Shown piece after piece: positions 40,859-47,795 of a stretch of 47,926 nucleotides of DNA. Origin of the DNA: an uncultured Bacteroidales bacterium (GTDB lineage: Bacteria > Bacteroidota > Bacteroidia > Bacteroidales > Paludibacteraceae); NCBI GenBank assembly GCA_900319105.1, contig ONND01000016.1, positions 1 to 47,926 of the forward strand. The letters run 5' to 3'. Position 1 is the first letter of the stretch; each line of letters begins with the position of its first letter. Position numbers and translations under genes: made by a program. The notes beneath the pieces were generated by a model. It was not told the DNA's origin, made no database searches, and saw only the letters and a list, made by a program, of their open reading frames with translations.

Positions 40859-42107
40859 TCTCTTCTATGCCCTGGCTCTCATGGTAGAAACGGCGCATGT
40901 AATACGGCGCGCAAACGTCTTCGGCGGTCTTATCGCCGGAGACGTTTCCAGTTTTATTGATGGCATGGCCGGATGTGGTCGCTTGCTCGTTCCAGAAACC
41001 GCGGTTCTGCCATGACTTGATGACCAAGCGGCTGTTGGTGCTCCAGTTGACGTAGTCGCCGTTGCCGGCTTCTTCCGGGAACCAATAAGAGATACCATCT
41101 ACGTTCTCTAAGGGCTTGAGGTTATCTACCAGGTCCTTGACGAAGTTATATTGTCCCGCCACGGAGCACGGCCATACGTCTTGTGTGTCAAACGAAACGC
41201 CTTTGGTGGGCCAGTTTTGGAAGTTGTACGCGGTCTCTACGATATGTACCCGCTTGTCGGGGAAGAGCGTTTTCAGGTTCTTGATGGCAGTGACGAGGTT
41301 GTTCTTGTTCGTCTTGTCTTTCACCTGCTCGGTGTTCAGATAACCGTGCCAGAACGGGTAGTAACTGAGCCCGATGATGTCGAAATCTACGTTGCCGTTG
41401 ATCAGTTTGTTGTAGTAATAGCTGTTATATCCCGTGTTCGTCGGACGGTCGGTATGAATGATGATCTGCGCGTCCGGACACTCTTCACGCACCGCGTTGC
41501 AGCCCGCCTTGAGTAATCCTAAATAGCCGTCCCAGTTGCTGCTTGCGTCGTCGTACGGCTTCACTTTGATGCCGCATAGACCGTACATGATCTCGTTGCC
41601 TACCTGTACGAAATCCGGTGTCGCACCAGCCGCCTTGAGCGTCTGCAGCACGCGATGGGTGTATCGGCCTAACGAATCTGCCATCAATGCGTCGCTCAGC
41701 CCTTTCCATACCGACGGAGCTTGGATATGTGTGGCATCCACCCAGGTGTCCGAATAATGAAAATCCAGCAGCAAATAAGCCCCTGCCTCTTTGATGCGCT
41801 TGCCCAAAGCGGTCACAAACGCCAAATCTTGACAAACGGAGGGATTGAGGGTGCCGTCCTGGTCTGCTTTGGTCGGGTTGACGAAGATACGCACCCGGAA
41901 AGTGTTCCACCCGCAATCCGTTATGGCCCATGTGATAAAATGGTTGATCTTGGCGCCATTCACATCTTTGTAGTACGATAAATCTTTCTCGTACAAGGGC
42001 AGGGTAGAGATGTCCCCGCCTACGTAACGCGTCTGCGCATAGGCATCCATTACAACACTCGCGCTCACCAGCGCACTCATAACCAATAAGGAGAAAAATC
42101 GTTTCAT
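40752..42107 (-). CDS. Arabinogalactan endo-beta-1,4-galactanase (GH53)
   Basis: 451 residues. Signal peptide MKRFFSLLVMSALVSASVVMDAYA. The GH53 barrel shows GGDISTLPLYEKD, FRVRIFVNP, LLDFHYSDTWVD, catalytic acid in VQVGNEIMYG, and nucleophile in HIVETAYNF, followed by GISYWFPEE. It degrades pectic galactan side chains outside the cell. The C-terminal tail RKILRGTQLLIELPDG matches the tails of other secreted proteins in this window, so the last 107 bp, which overlap the permease gene on the other strand, appear truly coding. Confidence 0.93.
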   Translation of the reverse strand: MKRFFSLLVMSALVSASVVMDAYAQTRYVGGDISTLPLYEKDLSYYKDVNGAKINHFITWAITDCGWNTFRVRIFVNPTKADQDGTLNPSVCQDLAFVTALGKRIKEAGAYLLLDFHYSDTWVDATHIQAPSVWKGLSDALMADSLGRYTHRVLQTLKAAGATPDFVQVGNEIMYGLCGIKVKPYDDASSNWDGYLGLLKAGCNAVREECPDAQIIIHTDRPTNTGYNSYYYNKLINGNVDFDIIGLSYYPFWHGYLNTEQVKDKTNKNNLVTAIKNLKTLFPDKRVHIVETAYNFQNWPTKGVSFDTQDVWPCSVAGQYNFVKDLVDNLKPLENVDGISYWFPEEAGNGDYVNWSTNSRLVIKSWQNRGFWNEQATTSGHAINKTGNVSGDKTAEDVCAPYYMRRFYHESQGIEETTSPSSARPRKILRGTQLLIELPDGCLLNLDGSRQ

Positions 42108-42126
42108 AGTATTTCCATTTTGCGTG

Positions 42127-42157
42127 CAAAGGTACTACAAATTCTGCACATATGCAA
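42127..42157 (-). promoter_or_regulatory. Promoter of the GH53 gene
   Basis: Minus strand: TTGCATATGTGC, 20-nt spacing, -7 TACCTTTG preceded by G; the ATG at 42107 is about 20 nt downstream. Confidence 0.85.
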
Positions 42158-42231
42158 GCGTTCGGGTATTTTTCGCCAAATAAAATGAAATTTTATCTGT
42201 TGTATGGGGCTATATAAACCCACAATTTTGT

Positions 42232-42255
42232 GTGAATCTGTGAATGTGTGAATGA
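42232..42255. repeat. 8-nt period array (GTGAATCT), left border of RM/RAYT module
   Basis: Three units GTGAATCT, GTGAATGT, GTGAATGA. The same unit forms arrays at 46691-46714 (inverted) and 46806-46829 (direct). Confidence 0.9.
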
Positions 42256-42259
42256 TGGT

Positions 42260-42511
42260 TTATTGATTAACCAGCCATTCGGATGCACTAACTACGCGGA
42301 TCTTCTTGTCGTTGTGTTCTATGGTTCCTGTTTCGCCATACATCACTATCAACGTCAAGTTGTCGCAATGAGTTATTTTGGAAGCCTTTGTGAGACCACC
42401 TAGTTCACGGTTGAGTAGTTTGGTGGGAGAGTTGCTGAAATCGTACAAAAAATAAATGATATATGCAAATAAAACTTCAAAACCATTTCGCAAAAAAAAA
42501 TCAAAAATCAT
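42260..42511 (-). CDS. Uncertain small ORF (83 codons) or gene remnant
   Basis: The open frame has no recognisable domain. A promoter-like sequence (TTGCATATATCA with 20-nt spacing to TACGATTT) lies inside it, so if expressed the product would start further downstream, for instance at the ATG at 42343 (27 residues, ending SEWLVNQ). The imperfect -7 box and the lack of similarity suggest a decayed gene. Confidence 0.25.
   Translation of the reverse strand: MIFDFFLRNGFEVLFAYIIYFLYDFSNSPTKLLNRELGGLTKASKITHCDNLTLIVMYGETGTIEHNDKKIRVVSASEWLVNQ
42437..42468 (-). promoter_or_regulatory. Degenerate promoter
   Basis: Perfect extended -33 TTGCATATATCA and correct 20-nt spacing, but the -7 box is TACGATTT instead of TANNTTTG. 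Confidence 0.5.
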
Positions 42512-42591
42512 ATCATTTCGTATTTTTTTTCATTATTATGCTTACGTCCTGATTTCTATATACACCTTCGCATCGGAATTCAAAACTATAC

Positions 42592-42625
42592 AAAAACAGC
42601 CTGTAACCACAAGGGATCACAGGCT
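42592..42625 (-). terminator. Terminator of the RAYT gene
   Basis: Stem AGCCTGT/ACAGGCT (42598-42604 with 42619-42625). On the minus strand the stem is followed by GTTTTTG, 23 nt after the RAYT stop. Confidence 0.75.
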
Positions 42626-42647
42626 ATTTATATAAGAAAAAGTTACT

Positions 42648-43661
42648 TCATCTCCGTCTGTTTATTTCGAATTCACATATCTCCTCCGCCATCTTGTTCA
42701 TGGCGACGCATTCGGCACGGCTGACATGTTTTTTGTGCGGGTCGTATTCCCACGGGCTGAGTATGAGCACGCGACCGGCGGCGACGGCATCGAACAAGCC
42801 GTCGCTGGGCTTGTAATAATCGCGAAAACCATTGTCTGCGATATAGATGATGGGGTGTTCTTCCGCCAGAAGAACGACCATTACCTCTTTCTCCTTGTCG
42901 GAGATGAACGGTGAGACCATTACCGCTCCATTCCTTGCTGCCAACACACAGCCGTTCATGTAATCGCGTAGCCGCTTGTTATCTCCGTGCATCGCTTCTT
43001 CCACCATCGTCCGGCGCACATGCACGGGCGCATATTTAGAGGCTTGCAGTAATGCGGCATTACCGATACCGCGGTATTTCCGTCCGCCGATCTCGATACC
43101 ATCCTGCACGCGGAAAAAGCCCGGCATGAGACGCTTGGTAGCGAGGCGCTGGGGATTCATCTGTACATAGCGAATCATGGCCTGTAGTTGTCCTCGACGT
43201 GACATCGGACGGATGAAAGGGGATTCTGTGAAGATGGGTGATGGATTTGCCTTCTCTCCGTCCATTTTGTCTGAATTCAATTCAGACGGAACCAACGGAG
43301 TCGCATTGGCTATTGTGTAGTCGCGGCCTATTTTTTTGACGCCCTGCCATAGCCCACGAATAACGGACTTGATACTTTTAGGAAGCGGTTTGGTCACGTA
43401 GTAGATGACATGGAGATGGTCTGGCATCAAGCAATGTTGGATCACACGGATACCTGGGTAGTAATGGTTGATTCGTAGCGCTTCCTCCGTAACTTTCTCC
43501 CCAAACTCCGTCCTCCGAATAAATGCGCGCTTGGGATCATTCTCAGGGATGACCAACTCGCCTAACAACGGCTGGCGATCTGTTACCGTCAGCGTGACAT
43601 GGTAAATACCGATTCCGTACCATGCTTTACCAGTCTGCCAATGCCATTGTTCGTTATCCAT
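42648..43661 (-). CDS. REP-associated tyrosine transposase (RAYT) with C-terminal Rossmann-like domain
   Basis: 337 residues from ATG at 43661 (MDNEQWHWQTGKAWYGIGIY). The Y1/HUH domain shows a first strand IYHVTLTVTDRQPLLGEL, the metal-binding HLH pair in LMPDHLHVIYYVT, and the catalytic Tyr in MIRYVQMNPQRL. A C-terminal part (about residues 245-330: GAVMVSPFISDKEKEVMVVL, PIIYIADNGFRDYYKPSDGL, GRVLILSPWEY) looks like a DprA/SLOG-type nucleotide-binding fold (inference). A REP-like hairpin (43269-43287) lies in the coding region as SELNSDKMDG. The frame stays open to 43835 through two further hairpin units. Confidence 0.85.
   Translation of the reverse strand: MDNEQWHWQTGKAWYGIGIYHVTLTVTDRQPLLGELVIPENDPKRAFIRRTEFGEKVTEEALRINHYYPGIRVIQHCLMPDHLHVIYYVTKPLPKSIKSVIRGLWQGVKKIGRDYTIANATPLVPSELNSDKMDGEKANPSPIFTESPFIRPMSRRGQLQAMIRYVQMNPQRLATKRLMPGFFRVQDGIEIGGRKYRGIGNAALLQASKYAPVHVRRTMVEEAMHGDNKRLRDYMNGCVLAARNGAVMVSPFISDKEKEVMVVLLAEEHPIIYIADNGFRDYYKPSDGLFDAVAAGRVLILSPWEYDPHKKHVSRAECVAMNKMAEEICEFEINRRR
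43254..43287. repeat. REP-like palindrome inside the RAYT gene
   Basis: CTCTCCGTCCATTTT leader, then GTCTGAATT-c-AATTCAGAC, a perfect 9-bp stem with a one-base centre. Same leader and layout as the units at 43691-43766. Confidence 0.85.
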
Positions 43662-43690
43662 AGTGCTCTCTTTGTCCTCTCTCTTCCCCT

Positions 43691-43800
43691 CTCTCCGTCC
43701 ATTCCGTCCGGATTGTATTCGGACATTTTCACCTCTCCGTCCATTCCGTCCGGATTGTATTCGGACATTTCCCCTCTCTCCGTCGATTTCGTCCGGATTA
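43691..43800. repeat. Tandem REP-like units (42-nt period) upstream of RAYT
   Basis: Two full units with the palindrome GTCCGGATTGTATTCGGAC at 43706-43724 and 43748-43766, each preceded by CTCTCCGTCCATTCC, and a third half unit ending GTCCGGATTA at 43791. The 42-nt period keeps the frame, encoding ENVRIQSGRNGRRG-like repeats if the longer RAYT frame is translated. Confidence 0.9.
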
Positions 43801-43818
43801 GCGAGGCGCTCGCCTCGC
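43799..43818 (-). terminator. Hairpin after the type IIG gene
   Basis: AGCGAGGCG-ct-CGCCTCGCT, a 9-bp stem 20 nt after the stop of the restriction-modification gene. No T-run follows, so it may be part of the REP-like cluster rather than a terminator. Confidence 0.45.
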
Positions 43819-43838
43819 TTGGTACTAATATACATTTT

Positions 43839-46607
43839 TCATTTTGTCATTTCTTGATACATCTTAAATAACTCTGCTACACACTCGCTTTCGCTCATCT
43901 TCGTGCTAAATCCGTATGCAGCCATGACCGCACGGTCGTTCTCCTGATGCGCCTTGCGCAACTCTGGCGGCATAGTGACCTCATCATACAGATCCGCAAG
44001 CGAACTATCCGGATATTTAGCGCGTGCATCCAGAATGGCTTGGGCCGTTTGCTCTATCTTTGTCTTTTGCTCCGCCGTCGGTTCACACCACGGGAAGTTG
44101 TTATAGACGATATTAGCTGAATAGCGGTAATCGGATTTCAATCGCCCGCAGATAGCCCGCATCCAAGAATTATGCACATTACTTGTTAAGACACCAAAGT
44201 GGAATAATGACGCGTTGGGAATAATTTGTACGGCATCACTTGCAATAATCTCACTATTCAAAAATCCTATAGGCACATAACGTCTTCGTTCAGACGAGAC
44301 ACGCGGTACGAGTAAATAATTACTATCTGGTTGTCTATTCTCACCAAATAACATTGGATAATCCGCCATTTTACGTGTTCCGGGACGAGAGCTTTGTGCG
44401 CGGAGATTGCGCACATTCTCCATTCTCTCTATAACAGCAGGACACGAACGTAAAACAGAAGGAGGGCAGTTAACCAACCATAGACAATACCGCTTTTTGT
44501 TATTGATAAACTCCTCTGCTCCTAAGAACATTTTGATATACGGCTCTAATTGCGGATATTTATTAAGAAGTAGTTCTTTTTCTTCTTCATTGAGAATCAA
44601 ATTGCCACCATCATTAGCCATGCTTCCAAACACCATCTCAGGCACATCACAAAGTGCCTTTTTCTCACTCTCTATCCAAACATTCGGTGCATCCATGAGG
44701 TAGCCGTTTATATTCGTAGCAGGGATGGATTGCACATCAGAGATGTAGATACGCTTTGTATTATTACCCGAAATAGAAAAACCGATGATGACACAATGGA
44801 CATGCGCCTTGATATCTGCTTCACTATCCCAACGGAAGGTACGATAAGCAAAATCAAAATGAATTCCATACTGCTCAAAGAGCGGCTTCCATATAGCAGC
44901 TACTTGTTCGCCTTGGGTAATCGAGTTGGTAGATACAAGGGCAGCTTTGATGGCGGGATTAGCTTTGATCATTTGAACCGATTTGAGATACCAACCTGCT
45001 ACATAATCTATATTACCCAGACTTTTCCATTTCTTTCCAAAGATCTCTAATAAATCGTCTTTTTGTGCAGAAGACATCAAACGTGCCCCCACGAAAGGCG
45101 GATTACCCATAATAAAATCCAACTTCTCTGGCGCAATAACCTCGCTCCAGTCTATTCGCAACGCGTTACCTTCTTTGATATTATGGTATGCCTTGAGCGG
45201 TAACGGCTCAATATTGAACTGAACCAATTTTGCTGTCTCTTGAAGCATTTGTTGCTCAGCGATCCATAGAGCCGTAGTCGCTACCGAGACCGCAAAATCG
45301 TTGATTTCGATACCGTAGAACTGATGAATATCCACCTTAATAGGGTCAGCAAATTCGCCAATAACCGCTTGACCTTTATTGCGCAACTTAATTACCTCAT
45401 TCTCCAAACGGCGCAAACTAACATAACTCTCCGTCAAGAAATTACCACTACCACAAGCCGGATCAAAGAAAGTAAGACCCGCTATCTTGTCTTGGAACGC
45501 ATCCAGTTTCTGCCGTTGCTGCTTCTCTTGCGGGATAGCCTTGATAGCCTCCAACTCATCTTTGAGGTCGTCCAAGAAAAGCGGGTCGATCACCTTATGG
45601 ATATTAGCGATACTCGTATAGTGCATACCTCCCGAACGACGCGTGTCGGGGTTCAAAGTACTCTCGAAAATCGCGCCGAAGATAGTCGGGCTAATATCAT
45701 TCCAATCGAAATCATCCGATGCCTTCGCCAAAATCAGTTCCTTGAGTTCCTCGGTAAACTGCGGTATGATGAGACGCGCATCATGGCTGAACAATCCTCC
45801 ATTCACATAGGGGAATTTCTTGAGCGCCTCATCCATATACGGGTCGCGTGCCTCTGTCGGAGTGTCCAAGACCTCAAACAGATCTATCAAAGCCCGACGC
45901 ATGTCCTTTGCCGGATATTGCGCCAAATAATCATGGAAAGCCGTTTTCGACCCAAACAAATGGGCATCCTCCGCATACAGACAGAACACCAAACGCACAC
46001 ACAAGATATTGAGGCTTCGGAGCGTCTCCGTCGCATTGGGTTCGATATACTGCTTCAAGAGCGCATCATATATCTCTCCCACCAATTTGCCCGCCTCTTT
46101 AGAGACTTTCTCCTCTTGTTTGATGTGTTCGTTACCTTGATCCACCAAGAACCGCAAACGGTCGTACTCGTTCTCCAAATGAGCAAGTTGTATCTTCTGC
46201 GGTTCGTCATTCGGGTGCTCCAAGTCATAGACCCACCATTCCGCAAAATTGCAGGTCACAATCCATCGCGGACGCTGGCTGTTAGGCAACGAATCAGCAT
46301 AGCGTTTCGCCTGTTGGAAGGGATTGAGGAAGGTGCCATCGGACTGTTTGATACCTTCGCCAAGGTTCTTACCCAACGATTTCTGCTCAATCATCACCTT
46401 GGTTTCCGAAATGCGAGCGTCAATAAAGGAGGTATGCTCCAGTTGCACCTGATCTTCGAAAATAATGAACTGTTCCGGGTGCTCAATCCCGAAAACCTGA
46501 TTCAGTAGGGTTAACCAATAGGTCTGGCTTTCGCCCTTTTCATAGCCTTTGCCTTGCCAGAATTCTGAAAATGCCTTTGCGGCTTTCTGTTGTTGTATAG
46601 CAGTCAT
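43839..46607 (-). CDS. Type IIG (MmeI-like) restriction-modification enzyme
   Basis: 922 residues combining nuclease, methylase and target recognition. The N-terminal nuclease site is FIDARISETKVMIEQKS (D...ExK). A helical spacer (about residues 150-330) leads to a gamma-class N6-adenine methylase with SAM motif FFDPACGSGNFLTESY and catalytic NPPF (FIMGNPPFVGA). The C-terminal target recognition domain (about residues 600-860) includes LVPRVSSERRRYVPIG and NFPWCEPT. It protects against phage DNA while marking self DNA with one polypeptide. The recognition site cannot be read from sequence. Start at 46607 fits the promoter at 46643. Confidence 0.93.
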   Translation of the reverse strand: MTAIQQQKAAKAFSEFWQGKGYEKGESQTYWLTLLNQVFGIEHPEQFIIFEDQVQLEHTSFIDARISETKVMIEQKSLGKNLGEGIKQSDGTFLNPFQQAKRYADSLPNSQRPRWIVTCNFAEWWVYDLEHPNDEPQKIQLAHLENEYDRLRFLVDQGNEHIKQEEKVSKEAGKLVGEIYDALLKQYIEPNATETLRSLNILCVRLVFCLYAEDAHLFGSKTAFHDYLAQYPAKDMRRALIDLFEVLDTPTEARDPYMDEALKKFPYVNGGLFSHDARLIIPQFTEELKELILAKASDDFDWNDISPTIFGAIFESTLNPDTRRSGGMHYTSIANIHKVIDPLFLDDLKDELEAIKAIPQEKQQRQKLDAFQDKIAGLTFFDPACGSGNFLTESYVSLRRLENEVIKLRNKGQAVIGEFADPIKVDIHQFYGIEINDFAVSVATTALWIAEQQMLQETAKLVQFNIEPLPLKAYHNIKEGNALRIDWSEVIAPEKLDFIMGNPPFVGARLMSSAQKDDLLEIFGKKWKSLGNIDYVAGWYLKSVQMIKANPAIKAALVSTNSITQGEQVAAIWKPLFEQYGIHFDFAYRTFRWDSEADIKAHVHCVIIGFSISGNNTKRIYISDVQSIPATNINGYLMDAPNVWIESEKKALCDVPEMVFGSMANDGGNLILNEEEKELLLNKYPQLEPYIKMFLGAEEFINNKKRYCLWLVNCPPSVLRSCPAVIERMENVRNLRAQSSRPGTRKMADYPMLFGENRQPDSNYLLVPRVSSERRRYVPIGFLNSEIIASDAVQIIPNASLFHFGVLTSNVHNSWMRAICGRLKSDYRYSANIVYNNFPWCEPTAEQKTKIEQTAQAILDARAKYPDSSLADLYDEVTMPPELRKAHQENDRAVMAAYGFSTKMSESECVAELFKMYQEMTK

Positions 46608-46642
46608 ATTAATAGTATTTTCTTCTCTGCGCCAATTTGGCG

Positions 46643-46673
46643 CAAAGGTACAAAAAAAATCTGATATATGCAA
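46643..46673 (-). promoter_or_regulatory. Promoter of the type IIG gene
   Basis: Minus strand: TTGCATATATCA, 20-nt spacing, -7 TACCTTTG preceded by G. It is 36 nt upstream of the ATG at 46607. Confidence 0.85.
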
Positions 46674-46690
46674 ATTTTTGAATGTGTAAA

Positions 46691-46714
46691 ATTCACACAT
46701 TCACACATTCACAC
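46691..46714. repeat. 8-nt period array (ATTCACAC), inverse of GTGAATCT type
   Basis: Three identical ATTCACAC units; read on the other strand this is GTGTGAAT, the unit of the array at 42232. Confidence 0.9.
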
Positions 46715-46945
46715 AAAATTTTGTGTTCCTATTTTGGTCATAATAAATATATAATATATAATATTATTATATTATTATGGGGATTTTTTCAACAGACACA
46801 GATGCGTGAATCTGTGAATCTGTGAATTTTGCTTCTGCTAAAATTCACTCCTATAGCCCCCTCCCCTCTCGGTGTCCTGTGCTCGGCACCTCCGTTGCCA
46901 AGTCCCCATAATTTTGCATTTTTTTGATTTTTTTTGTAAAAAAAT
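46715..46945. other. Intergenic region without a gene
   Basis: An AT-only stretch (about 46738-46778) is followed by ATTATGGGGA (46778-46787), whose inverse TCCCCATAAT recurs at 46903-46912. Between them lie a GTGAATCT array and a GC-rich stretch. No ORF with support. The inverted repeat pair could mark a small non-autonomous element of about 135 bp. Confidence 0.4.
46806..46829. repeat. 8-nt period array (GTGAATCT), right border of RM/RAYT module
   Basis: Units GTGAATCT, GTGAATCT, GTGAATTT, directly oriented with respect to 42232-42255. Confidence 0.9.
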
Positions 46946-46977
46946 TTGCAAAAGGTAATTTGTTCATCGTATCTTTG
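46946..46977 (+). promoter_or_regulatory. Promoter of the small-protein pair
   Basis: TTGCAAAAGGTA at 46946, 21-nt spacing, -7 TATCTTTG at 46970-46977, preceded by G. The first ATG is about 100 nt downstream. Confidence 0.65.
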
Positions 46978-47079
46978 CACCGTCTTTTGAAAGAGACACG
47001 ATTCATCCTCGTTCGCACTACGTTCGCACCGCGTACGTGACCGCAACATAACAACAAAAGAAACGAAAACCTAAAACAA

Positions 47080-47289
47080 ATGAAAGCAGAACTAATCATC
47101 CCCATAGAAACCCTCCGTGGGAAACTCAACGAAGACGGCTTTTACTTCCGTGTGTGCAACGGTGCACAAATAGTCCAACGATGCCCGCGAAAATGGACGG
47201 ATACACCCGCTCGAAAAGCCGCAAGAGAGAAATTCATAAACCAATACGGTATGCGCAAACCGAAAGACGTAAACGATACCCGTCACTAA
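47080..47289 (+). CDS. 69-residue protein, N-terminal-half paralogue of 47457
   Basis: Shares the N-terminal pattern of the 112-residue protein that follows: a start with I.PIE.LRGKL, then YFRVCNGAQIVQRCPRKWTD and ARKAAREKF (in the neighbour: ALIESMSKKV, VYFRTNKQTGKTFTGKLCNP and AAKARFAK). It ends where the DP....Y part would begin, so it is a half-length member. Basic, no signal peptide, function unknown. Confidence 0.65.
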   Translation: MKAELIIPIETLRGKLNEDGFYFRVCNGAQIVQRCPRKWTDTPARKAAREKFINQYGMRKPKDVNDTRH

Positions 47290-47322
47290 AGAAAGTATCG
47301 GTAATAAGTAGCGTTTATGCAG

Positions 47323-47428
47323 GTCGCTTCCATGCGACCGCCCATCAAAACCCCTTAACTATGGCAGAAATTAAACCCGGAGCGTCTTCCCGACGGAACG
47401 GGAAGAAGTCCGTGACCGTTCCGCCTAG
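47323..47428 (+). promoter_or_regulatory. Structured leader of the 112-residue protein
   Basis: Two perfect hairpins: GGTCGC-ttccat-GCGACC (about 47323-47340) and GGAACGG/CCGTTCC (about 47396-47428). Between them an ATG at 47361 opens MAEIKPGASSRRNG in the same frame as the main gene, whose own start at 47457 reads MAKIKP. It may be an attenuator-like leader or a longer protein; undecided. Confidence 0.4.
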
Positions 47429-47456
47429 AAGGGTATTAAACTATACCTTAATTATT

Positions 47457-47795
47457 ATGGCAAAAATCAAACCAATGGCTCTGATAGAGTCGATGAGCAA
47501 GAAAGTGTGTGAGCACAGCGATGTGTACTTCCGCACGAACAAGCAGACCGGAAAGACCTTCACCGGCAAGCTCTGCAACCCGTCGGACAAGGAACCGAGT
47601 GCCGCACAGACCGCTGCGAAAGCACGTTTCGCAAAGGTCGTCGCCGCTGTACGCGCTATCCTCGCCGACCCCACGGAGAAAGCCAAACTGCAGGCAGAGT
47701 ACAAATCCCAAACCAAGATCGGTTCGCTCTTCGGCTACGCGATGCACAAGCTGAACGGGAACTACGACGAGAACGGCGACCTGATCAACGGTTAA
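47457..47795 (+). CDS. 112-residue small basic protein, paralogue of 14959 and 47080
   Basis: Pattern: MAKIKPMALIESMSKKVCEH, VYFRTNKQTGKTFTGKLCNP, then ARFAKVVAAVRAILADPTEK with a conserved Tyr (AEYKSQ) and a final IGSLFGYAMHKLNG. The middle and end match the 118-residue protein at 14959 (IL.DP......Y, then I..L..Y..H). No catalytic motif or signal peptide. An in-frame ATG at 47361 could extend it by 32 residues, but the MAKIKP start matches the paralogue pattern better. Function unknown. Confidence 0.75.
   Translation: MAKIKPMALIESMSKKVCEHSDVYFRTNKQTGKTFTGKLCNPSDKEPSAAQTAAKARFAKVVAAVRAILADPTEKAKLQAEYKSQTKIGSLFGYAMHKLNGNYDENGDLING

Noticed and set aside
43691-43800. CRISPR-like array
   Set aside because: The 42-nt units have no unique spacers, only two and a half copies exist, and no cas gene is present; they are REP-like palindromes.
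43662-43835. 58-residue N-terminal extension of RAYT
   Set aside because: It would translate the REP-like units (ENVRIQSGRNGRRG twice) and is probably only open because the 42-nt period is a multiple of three. The Y1 domain begins soon after ATG 43661.
45324-46508. 394-codon plus-strand ORF
   Set aside because: Antisense of the type IIG gene with clear nuclease and methylase motifs.
47323-47428. Known riboswitch or ribosomal protein leader
   Set aside because: The two hairpins are simple, no ligand-binding core could be recognised and the downstream protein has no known metabolic role.
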